From positions 1-36,645 of IMG/VR virus record IMGVR_UViG_3300006310_000998: a stretch of DNA of 36,645 bases. One strand, written 5' to 3'. Origin of the DNA: a virus. Position 1 is the stretch's first letter. Every line of letters starts with the position of its first letter. Shown piece after piece: positions 8,801-15,340 of this stretch. Both the position numbers and the translations under genes were made by a program. The notes under the pieces are model-generated. The model saw nothing but the letters and a program-made list of their open reading frames with translations, had not been told where the DNA came from and ran no database searches.

Positions 8801-11800
8801 CAACTGGATTAATTACAGTTACTACAGCATCAGCACACGGATACGGCAAACTTGACCTTGTTAAAATTGGCAACGTTACAATGAGTTGTCAGTTTGGAAC
8901 AAAAATATATCCAGACTTAGATAACTCTTCCGGAATATTCCAAATTTATGATGTTCCTACAGTAGATACATTTATATTTGCAACTTATAAAAGCGGAATA
9001 GTACATACTTACGTTAGTGGCGGTGATGCACAAAAAGTTACAATTGCTACAAGTAACCAAGTGGTTGTCACTGACTTTACATTTAAAAATTCAGTTAGAG
9101 ATGAAGCTGTTTATCAATTAAATCTTGCTACAACAGGCCAAGACAATACTACAAAAGCAGGATTACTTGATGTATTAACTGACGGGCAAAAAGTTATTAT
9201 TAGAAATAACTTAAACTTTCATGTTAGTGGTGTTGACAAACTTATTACTAAACCATTTACGGCACTTACATTTGATGAAAATGTTGATATAACATATAGA
9301 ACAATTAACTATGGTGTAACAGATAGTCTTGGTACTGCATTACCTGCCACAGACAGAGTTGTTACTTTTGATAGTACATACAGATATATTAAATTAATTA
9401 TTGACAACGGAAATGCGGCACTTAATACATTTGCTGGATCAGGTACTACAATGGGTGCTACAGCCGGCGATGTTGTTTTAGCTGTTGGACTAGTTTCTAA
9501 TGAATCAGACGTAGCTAGATTAAATGCAGGAGATATGATTTTTGCTTGGGATGGTAAAACTCATATTGTTAACAATTACATTGAAAGAACTGGATATGCT
9601 ACTGTTAGTATTTCAGATCTCCAAGATTCAGATCTTAACGTACCGCCTACATCCGCTGGAATTGTTAGTACAGTTGTAAACACAGTAACAATTGTTACTC
9701 TTAGATGCGGACTACAAAAAACTGAAGGTGGAAATATTACTATTAATATTTCAACTTGTAGAGCAACAGGACACGATTTCTTAGACATTGGTACAGGTAG
9801 CTTTAACACTACAAACTTCCCGAATGTAACATTAGGTCCTGCGGCACAAACTGCTGACCAAGAAAAAGAAGTTGTCGAACGTGATAAAGGTAGAGTGTTC
9901 TATGTAAGTACAGACCAAGATGGTATGTTTAGAGTTGGTAGATTCTTTACAGTTGACCAAGGTACTGGTACAGTTACATTCTCGGCAAGTATTGCTTTAA
10001 GTAACTTAGATGGATTAGGATTTAAACGTGGTGTTGTAGCTAGTGAGTTTAGTGCAGACGATGGCATGACTGACAACGCTAGTGATTCAGTACCAACTGA
10101 AGCGGCAGTAAGAGGTTATGTTAATAGACGTTTAGGATTTAACCATGCAGGTGTTGGTGTAAATAACCAAATAGGTCCAGGTACATTAGCTAGAAGTGGT
10201 GTATTAGCATTTACTGGTGATCAAAATGCGGGTGGAACATATACAGTTGCTAACTTAAGAGATCCATCTGGTAACCAAGATGCGGCGACTAAGAGTTACG
10301 TTGATAGTTTAATTGCGGCTGGTGATACAATCCAAGAAATGCTTGATGTTGAAACAAATACAATTGCCGCAGATCAAATAATTGTAACAACAGGAAAATA
10401 CAGAATTTATACAGAACCAGCGGCTGGTGGTAACTTCCAAGTTAACGATAATATTACTGGCAGTGGTACTAGTGCAACTGGTACAGTTGTTGATGTTGAA
10501 AACGTTTCAATTAATAGCGTAGCACATAATTTATTAACATATACAAAAACATCAGGTAATAACTTTAGTATAGCTGATATTGTTGATACTGGTGGCGGTG
10601 TTACTGCCCAACTAAAACTAGGACCATTGGATGAGTATGCACTTGCTGTAGAAGATCCAGCAACTGATGTTACACTTCACGTTGAACGAACACAAACTGG
10701 TGCAACTGTAGAATTTAGATTAGTTGCTGATAGAATTGTAAACGCTGACGTAAAATCCGATGCCGCTATAGCACAAAGTAAATTAGACTTAAATGCGGCA
10801 ACTACACGAGCAAATGCTACAGCAATTACACAAGCAGATTTAGGTGTTGCTAGTTTTGATAGTGCTAACTTTACAGCAACTGACGGTTGGATAGAAATAA
10901 CTACTGGTTCAGTTAATTATGATAAAATAATTAATATTGCTGACAAAACAGCATTAGCTAATAATTCAGGTGTTTCAGGACCAGTTACAGAAGTTACATT
11001 TGCCGACATTGTTACAGAATCCGGAATAATCGACACTACTACAACTGGTGAAGCTGACAAAATTGTTAAAACTGATGGATCAGGTAACGTAGCTTCACAA
11101 GGAATTAAAGTTGATACATACCTAATTATAGATACTACTGGTACTACTGTTAATTTAAGTACTCCAGGTGGTGCAATATTTATGAGTTCAGTTGGAGCAA
11201 GTAACCCAACTGTTAGCATGGCAGGAAGTCTTAACATTGGCAATACTGGTGTAACAGAAGGTAGCTTCCAAGCTAACTCGGCACTTGCTGGAGAATCAAG
11301 ATTAGCTGTTGACTGGATACACAGTTCATTTATTGAAGCACCAGGAGAACTTGATGCGGCGAGTACAGGTATTAGTATAGGAGCAAACACAGGATTTAGT
11401 GCCGCAGGAGAGATTGCTCTTGTAGCCGACGGAGCAAAAGTAGTTATAGCGACAGGAACAGGATTTGAACCTGCACTTGATGACACATATATTATCGGTT
11501 CGGCGACTAAGAGATATAACACTATCTACTCAACAATATTTAATGGTACAGCTACACAGGCACAATACGCTGACTTGGCGGAAAATTATACAGCAGATGC
11601 AGTATACGAACCAGGTACAGTTGTAGTCTTTGGTGGCGACGAAGAAGTAACTGTTACAAAAGTTCGTGGAGATAATAGAGTTGCTGGAATAGTTTCAGAA
11701 AATCCTGCATACTTAATGAATTCAAATCAAGAAGGTAATAATGTAACAGCAATTGCCTTACAAGGTAGAATAAAAGTTAAAGTTATTGGTATGGTTAGAA

Positions 11801-11946
11801 AAGGACAAATGCTTGTAACTAGCTCAACAGAAGGATTTGCAAGTGCAAGTACTAATCCAGAAATAGGAACAGTAATAGGTAAAGCATTAGAAACTAGAAC
11901 TAGCGGTGATCAAGGTATCATCGAAGTAGTAGTAGGACGGGTATAA
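2881..11946 (+). CDS. Giant tail-fibre/structural protein (3021 residues)
   Basis: Residues 1-40 carry the shared module VNIG..NDGTGDSIRESF.K.NENFTEL. Residues 300-320 hold MTGALYLHDHPGAHAG, a fibre motif with HxH (H310, H312). Four copies of a roughly 90-105-residue repeat span residues about 355-899. Three copies of a CERDxxxxxDxIxxD module follow the pattern xxEVxAWFxxxFP...CERD. Two degenerate repeats lie near residues 1867-2050. A later section has FYVSTDQDGMFRVGRF and AAVRGYVNRRLG. The C-terminal 130 residues begin AQYADLAENYTAD and resemble a conserved terminal domain of cyanophage fibres. The sequence is Gly/Thr/Ser/Val rich and has no signal peptide. The family forms trimeric fibres or baseplate-attached adhesins; exact placement is unknown. 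RBS AGGA overlaps the hesB end. Confidence 0.85.
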   Translation: MAKQSVNIGVEGNDGTGDSIRESFRKANENFTELYAVFGQGGQISFRSLSDVPDQLGAYKVPQSNAVGDEILMKSIVGGQGITVDSLQADEIKISNTGTIISTDSTPSLGGPLNAANQGIANPDISTAAVLALNVAHGTSFTLDDLVITRGYSDARYLRSAGGPGASGQVRLRTEPASANSYTFTIEAFSGGNVVATGHGFEVNSNGIAYKYNSTGTDATGLSSGTTYYLRFVTVDQVSLHPSEEEAQNNDDSTRVRISVPAGSGSGLQTMFDAAYDNVLAGNWISTEALPRESVVRRDGDTMTGALYLHDHPGAHAGATPQSPYAYSLITQNKEYVADEVMAWFDANYPGVHDSTYSVSGATYTPTTGVLVLTIGTHGFEIGNYINIATASLTFTCALDSNATQHSYPRATGSTAPGGYDPAFSTPVGITAIDATTITVNIGISSDTSVHSFVSATADCISTGEHHVKCERDVKFNIDAIAHDIKFGGNSESIRVAKLYWDGASSRLGPGETVYAVAINNKVRDILKDFILTNTTYTGVQSVTSQTTIANNGETGSGDRITELVAIINSIVGVVTYSVSGATYTPDDGEMQLTIGSHDLEIGHYVNIAPYSLTFNCTFDGGATPSSYPRSSGSTAPGGADYAYNTPVIISDVGSTTITVNVGLGNIVNYDVTSAIYTPSTGLMVLTIGVHTLEIGDHVDIATDSLTFTCTFDNNVTQSTYPRASGSAGPGGADFVYNTPVAISAVGATTITIDVGAGNITSYTPSAATYTPATGVMELTIGAHTLEVGNFVDIATDSLTFTCALDSNATNHTYPRATGSAGPGGSDFVYDTPVEITSKTATTITMNVGISSDTSAHTFVSALSNSVTNSNTHTFISATSSCVTNSNAHTFVSATADCILKAGQTDAPKIIPATNPDVLQAVSKYYVDNSSFASQQNLYVSTAGDDSMRGVPVGSEGRSHNYAYRTLSAAALKAEEIIDTAPIGIGPYIQDVTYFSGNNKSIVATSGVKNSSGYEEVKLLTDANRDFILAETVAYINQTFPEHVYLRDLCERDMGYTLDGIVLDMLDGLTANYHAINTGYRFYSSVSGQKARQTQGVQTLAANNFAKNLHNKVITNTVETTLYQTTYTQVIDTNQVVDAPGQVSVGAKWDIIIALITGPNYKDAPQLVEGSTWEITITNGGQGNTDQANPLNNDLIPGKIMRGKTSGTLGRIVKYTQGATVDTVELELLEPRGFDIAEELEFGYTVKDPEITVHIESGSYLEHYPIRVSDNVSLKGDEFRRVIIYPKPGISESPWKDLYFFRDPVFDDIAILPELNPNATNLIALNKEYIKDEVIAWFNVQFPDFHTSSENQTCERDMGYVLDGIIFDLKWGGNSKTHFNADKYFDENTTIVPGAQVETAAAYGKMKEILGAILTNTVWTSAQTVTTQVLDSTVGEAVAQTKVPTLVDFLQDVIENGLTGMPDFDDPSYGYHYLTDPTDIESTAKNNEDMDVFLMNDATILRNLTCEGHGGFMAVLDPDGACLTKSPYGQTNSSFARSLNKKAFRGGLYIDGFAGNLTTVVNSKDDNFTLNVQSLVGQGLRIKKPQVPCPFYIDGHRYQVDAVTNYDKEAGTAKILLNPTSGVSNGGFTQPMPCDITLQTSGMRSMLANDFVQLNDLGYGTICNNGAMAELVSQFTYYTEVAYFSNNGSDIRSLNGSNSYGTYGMVAAGSDPNEAPDLITTAENMIQTARVYDDGATYDHLVDSLKIFVRDVEYIPQAKSEIEIDHGGVIGRARYEVSTVQSTPIVGVQTEVTAVANGRAIDDLIQIRDILTDCSFGNKTYPHVTPSTTVTVLASGLTADEFEIDLGISAVVHTYVSGGVVSGPSRVNITNFVYDEATGIATVTCDAPHGLVAANTCDLFSIKMSCSEGVKIYPQPTDAGIFAVNTKPDADRLGFFLPPSAVEQTYVSGGTIDLATATPVGGGFSITGFVYDNTTGLITVTTASAHGYGKLDLVKIGNVTMSCQFGTKIYPDLDNSSGIFQIYDVPTVDTFIFATYKSGIVHTYVSGGDAQKVTIATSNQVVVTDFTFKNSVRDEAVYQLNLATTGQDNTTKAGLLDVLTDGQKVIIRNNLNFHVSGVDKLITKPFTALTFDENVDITYRTINYGVTDSLGTALPATDRVVTFDSTYRYIKLIIDNGNAALNTFAGSGTTMGATAGDVVLAVGLVSNESDVARLNAGDMIFAWDGKTHIVNNYIERTGYATVSISDLQDSDLNVPPTSAGIVSTVVNTVTIVTLRCGLQKTEGGNITINISTCRATGHDFLDIGTGSFNTTNFPNVTLGPAAQTADQEKEVVERDKGRVFYVSTDQDGMFRVGRFFTVDQGTGTVTFSASIALSNLDGLGFKRGVVASEFSADDGMTDNASDSVPTEAAVRGYVNRRLGFNHAGVGVNNQIGPGTLARSGVLAFTGDQNAGGTYTVANLRDPSGNQDAATKSYVDSLIAAGDTIQEMLDVETNTIAADQIIVTTGKYRIYTEPAAGGNFQVNDNITGSGTSATGTVVDVENVSINSVAHNLLTYTKTSGNNFSIADIVDTGGGVTAQLKLGPLDEYALAVEDPATDVTLHVERTQTGATVEFRLVADRIVNADVKSDAAIAQSKLDLNAATTRANATAITQADLGVASFDSANFTATDGWIEITTGSVNYDKIINIADKTALANNSGVSGPVTEVTFADIVTESGIIDTTTTGEADKIVKTDGSGNVASQGIKVDTYLIIDTTGTTVNLSTPGGAIFMSSVGASNPTVSMAGSLNIGNTGVTEGSFQANSALAGESRLAVDWIHSSFIEAPGELDAASTGISIGANTGFSAAGEIALVADGAKVVIATGTGFEPALDDTYIIGSATKRYNTIYSTIFNGTATQAQYADLAENYTADAVYEPGTVVVFGGDEEVTVTKVRGDNRVAGIVSENPAYLMNSNQEGNNVTAIALQGRIKVKVIGMVRKGQMLVTSSTEGFASASTNPEIGTVIGKALETRTSGDQGIIEVVVGRV
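3943..5576 (+). repeat. Four-copy internal protein repeat in the giant fibre
   Basis: Copies begin near 3943, 4603, 4882 and 5161. Each reads YxxSxAxYTPxxGxxxLTIGxHxxEIGxxVxIA, then SLTFxCxxDxxxT, YPRxxGSxxPGG, TPVxI and TTITxxxGxxxxx. Copies 2-4 are contiguous, while copy 1 is separated by about 340 bases. Copy 4 ends with a triplicated HTFxSAxSxxVTNSN element (about 5450-5575). This is coding-sequence duplication, not a mobile element. Confidence 0.85.
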
Positions 11947-11947
11947 G

Positions 11948-14900
11948 ATGGCACAACAAAATATTAATATAGGAACAAGTGCAAACAAGGGTGATGGAGA
12001 TCCTATCCGTACAGCCTTTACTAAAGTTAATGCTAACTTCACAGAACTATTTGCAACACACGATGGATCAATAGCCCAAAAGGCTGACATCCAAGGATCT
12101 GTATTTGCAGATGACTCTACAGTATTAGTAGATGCAGTTTCTAGTAAAATTAATTTAGATGGAACTGTAAAAGGAAATATTATTCCTGACACTAATGTTG
12201 CTTACGACATTGGTTCTTCTTCATTACGTTTTAAAGATTTATATCTAAGTGGAAATACTATTCATTTAGGTACTTCTTCATTAAGCGTAGATGCTAATGG
12301 TAACTTTAGTTTTAGTGGCGGACTTAAATCAAACAATCCAATAGTAGGTGATGATTCAACATTACTAGTTGATACTGCTAATAGCACTATTCCTTTTACT
12401 GTATTATCAGATAAACCAACTACACTATCAGGGTATGGAATTACAGATGGTGGTGGAACAACATTCACTGGTACTACAGATGGCATAACTGAAGGTTCAA
12501 CTAATTTATTTTTTACAGATGCTAGAGTAACAACAAAACTTGGTAGTGTATCTTCAGATATTTTACCTGACACTAATGTTGCTTATGACATAGGGTCTAG
12601 TTCATTACGTTTTAAAGATTTATATCTAAGTGGAACTACTATTCATATAGGTGAATCGCAGTTAAGCGTAGACGATGATGGTAACTTTGATTTTAGTGGC
12701 AGTATTAAAGCACAACCAATATTAGGTGACGATTCAACATTACTAGTTGATACTACTAATAGTAAATTAATATTAACTAATAATACTACAGCAGACTTAG
12801 AAGAAGACACTAATTTATATTTTACAGATGCTAGAGCAGATTCTAGAGCACAATTAAAAATTGATTCAGTAATTGCTTCGGCACCAGGTGCATTAGATAC
12901 ATTAAATGAACTAGCCGCGGCGTTAGGTGATGATGCTAATTTCTCAACTACAGTAACAAATTCAATAGCGGCAAAAGAACCAACAATTACTGCTGGAACA
13001 AGTGTACAATATTACAGAGGTGATAAAACTTTTCAAACACTTAATACAACGGCAGTAGCAGAAGGAACAAATTTATATTACACAAATGCAAGAGCTGATG
13101 CAAGAATTACAGCCGCTGATACAGATGATTTGTCAGAAGGTTCAACGAATTTATATTACACAAATGCAAGAGCTGATGCAAGAATTACAGCCGCTAATAC
13201 AGATGATTTGTCAGAAGGTGTAACTAATCTTTATTATACAAATACAAGAGCTGATGCACGTATAGCCTTAACAGGTTTAACAACACTAACAGATGTTGAT
13301 GCGGTAGTAGCCGGTGATGATGGTAAAATTTTATATTATGATCATGCTACTACTTCATTTAAATGGAAAGAAGATGCAACAGGTGGCGGTGGTGGTCCAG
13401 CAGATACAGATGCATTGGAAGAAGGTGTAACTAATCTTTATTATACAAATGCTAGAGCAGATGCACGTATTGGATTAGCAAATTTATTTGACTTAACAGA
13501 CGTTGCTTCAGTAGTAGCAGGCGATGACAATAAAGTACTGTTTTACGAGCATTCATCAACATCATTTAAATGGAAAGTAGATGCTGATACAACTTATACA
13601 GTAGGTGATGGTGGACTTACACAGAACAATCTAACAAATACTTTAAAAACTAATTACGATACAGCATATACACATTCACAGGCGGCACACGCACCTGTAG
13701 GTGCAGAAGCTAATGAATTTTCATTCAAAACAATTACAATAGCAGGACAATCAGATGTTATAGCAGATACAACTATAGATACATTATCATTAATTGACGG
13801 TAATAATATAGCAATGACTACTGCCGGTGATGCGATTCAAATATCGGCGACAGGTCTTATTGTAGAACCGGGTTCATCAGCTCAAGGAGATATTCTTTAT
13901 CATAATGGTAGCCTTTTTACAAGACTAGCAAAACCTGGAACGCCTGCGGATGAAGTATTAACTTTTGCCGCAGGTGCAACTGCACCAAGTTGGATAGTAC
14001 CTAGCGAAGGTGGTGAAACCAATGAATCTTCATTCAAAACAATAACAATAGATGGTGAAGATGATATTGTAGCAGATACAACTACAGATACATTATCATT
14101 TGAAGCTGGTAGTAATATGACAATTACTACTAATGCTACCACAGATACAGTAACATTTACAGCGGCAGGTGGCGGTGGTGGTGGAGGAGGAGATCTCCGA
14201 AACTATTTAATTGACGGTGATTTTACTCAATGGATGGAACATACATCTATTGTACTTGGAGAAGAAGGCGATCAAAAATTTACTTCTACACTTATGCGAT
14301 ATGAAAAAACTGGTGATGTAGAATATACTGCATCTCGATCTACAGACGTACCTACTGCCGCCCAGGCAGGACACCAATCTGCATATAGTTTGAAAATGCT
14401 TAATTCAGGTGATAATAGCGGCACAGTAGGAGTTAGTGATTATAGTAGATTAACATATACAATTACTGGAAGTGATTATGCATCGCTTCATGGCGGTCAA
14501 GATTTAATGTTATCTTTTTGGGTTAAATCATCTATGACAGGAACTTATGTTGTTGGATTTAGAAATGGTCAAGCACCTCCTGAACGTGCGATGCCAATGG
14601 AATATACTATTAGTGCGGCTAATACGTGGGAAAAGAAAAATATAGCTTTTACTACTGATGCCGCAGGGACTTGGTACTTTGATGAAATAAATGCAGGATT
14701 AAAAATACATTGGGGACTTTTATCAGGAGACGACTTTGATGGAACAGCTGAGACTTGGGGCGGAGATGGATATTTATGGGCAACATCTAATCAAGTCAAT
14801 CATGGCGCAACACAAGGTGGAACATTTTATCTATCACAAATAGCACTATATAAAACAGATACTGCACCAGCTAGTTACTTAGGTGATCCGATTCCTTTAG

Positions 14901-15301
14901 TTAAAGATAAAGTTGGATATTATTACCGTAAATCATACCGTGATTTTGATAATCCAGGTACAGCTACAAATATAGGAGCAGTTAGATCAGAGGGTGAATA
15001 TGACACTTCATTAGGTGGAGTTTCAAATCCAAGGACTACTTCGGTTACTTTTGGATCACGTATGCGTAACCTAGGTGATGGTGAACAACCACTTATAAGA
15101 CTTTTTGATGTGGCTGGAACAGAAGAAAAAATTACTCTTTTGGATATGGGTGAGGAAAGCCATGGTCAAACAGGAGATTACATCTACCACTGCGAATCTG
15201 GATTTCAAGTTAAAACTGACGATGAAACAGCTAGAAATGGAATGACTTTCCAGTATACTATAGATGTGAGGCACATTGGCGACAGCGGCGGAATGTTCTA
15301 A
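11948..15301 (+). CDS. Tail-fibre protein with C-terminal receptor-binding-like tip (1117 residues)
   Basis: The protein opens with the same INIG...GDGDPIRTAFTKVNANFTEL module as the giant fibre. It then has two copies of YDIGSSSLRFKDLYLSG and a run of NLYYTNARADARI repeats (residues about 289-510). Two SFKTITI..GQSDV-type modules follow. A run of eight Gly residues (near 741-748) separates the shaft from a distinct end domain, which starts DLRNYLIDGDFTQW and has a jelly-roll or carbohydrate-binding look (LMLSFWVKSSMTGTYVVGFRN). The tip probably contacts the host surface; this is inferred from architecture. The start lies one base after the previous stop, with a purine-rich GGACGGG just before it. 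Confidence 0.8.
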   Translation: MAQQNINIGTSANKGDGDPIRTAFTKVNANFTELFATHDGSIAQKADIQGSVFADDSTVLVDAVSSKINLDGTVKGNIIPDTNVAYDIGSSSLRFKDLYLSGNTIHLGTSSLSVDANGNFSFSGGLKSNNPIVGDDSTLLVDTANSTIPFTVLSDKPTTLSGYGITDGGGTTFTGTTDGITEGSTNLFFTDARVTTKLGSVSSDILPDTNVAYDIGSSSLRFKDLYLSGTTIHIGESQLSVDDDGNFDFSGSIKAQPILGDDSTLLVDTTNSKLILTNNTTADLEEDTNLYFTDARADSRAQLKIDSVIASAPGALDTLNELAAALGDDANFSTTVTNSIAAKEPTITAGTSVQYYRGDKTFQTLNTTAVAEGTNLYYTNARADARITAADTDDLSEGSTNLYYTNARADARITAANTDDLSEGVTNLYYTNTRADARIALTGLTTLTDVDAVVAGDDGKILYYDHATTSFKWKEDATGGGGGPADTDALEEGVTNLYYTNARADARIGLANLFDLTDVASVVAGDDNKVLFYEHSSTSFKWKVDADTTYTVGDGGLTQNNLTNTLKTNYDTAYTHSQAAHAPVGAEANEFSFKTITIAGQSDVIADTTIDTLSLIDGNNIAMTTAGDAIQISATGLIVEPGSSAQGDILYHNGSLFTRLAKPGTPADEVLTFAAGATAPSWIVPSEGGETNESSFKTITIDGEDDIVADTTTDTLSFEAGSNMTITTNATTDTVTFTAAGGGGGGGGDLRNYLIDGDFTQWMEHTSIVLGEEGDQKFTSTLMRYEKTGDVEYTASRSTDVPTAAQAGHQSAYSLKMLNSGDNSGTVGVSDYSRLTYTITGSDYASLHGGQDLMLSFWVKSSMTGTYVVGFRNGQAPPERAMPMEYTISAANTWEKKNIAFTTDAAGTWYFDEINAGLKIHWGLLSGDDFDGTAETWGGDGYLWATSNQVNHGATQGGTFYLSQIALYKTDTAPASYLGDPIPLVKDKVGYYYRKSYRDFDNPGTATNIGAVRSEGEYDTSLGGVSNPRTTSVTFGSRMRNLGDGEQPLIRLFDVAGTEEKITLLDMGEESHGQTGDYIYHCESGFQVKTDDETARNGMTFQYTIDVRHIGDSGGMF
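12185..12633 (+). repeat. Duplicated segment in fibre gene (two copies)
   Basis: Segments of about 68 bases at 12185-12252 and 12566-12633 are near identical and both encode PDTNVAYDIGSSSLRFKDLY. The following residues (LSVDxxGNFxFSG, then DDSTLLVDTxNS) are duplicated at protein level, so the ancestral unit was longer. Confidence 0.8.
13070..13225 (+). repeat. 78-bp tandem repeat (two near-perfect copies, degenerate flanking copies)
   Basis: 13070-13147 and 13148-13225 encode NLYYTNARADARITAA(D/N)TDDLSEG(S/V)T with only a few base differences. More diverged copies flank them (about 12505, 12812, 13226, 13433), and one occurs in the next fibre gene near 15637. Confidence 0.85.
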
Positions 15302-15311
15302 TGAAAGCGGA

Positions 15312-15319
15312 AATAAATA
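15312..15319 (+). promoter_or_regulatory. Late promoter core AATAAATA
   Basis: AATAAATA lies in the 39-base gap between fibre genes, followed by AGGA at 15330-15333 and ATG at 15341. It probably gives the 921-residue fibre its own late transcript. Confidence 0.55.
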
Positions 15320-15340
15320 TGTGTAAAATAGGAAACAACA

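Noticed and set aside
10917-11522. 201-codon open frame on the minus strand
   Set aside because: It lies wholly inside the giant fibre gene, has low-complexity Pro/Val/Ser composition and no ribosome-binding site. It is a frame shadow of GCA/ACA-rich fibre sequence.
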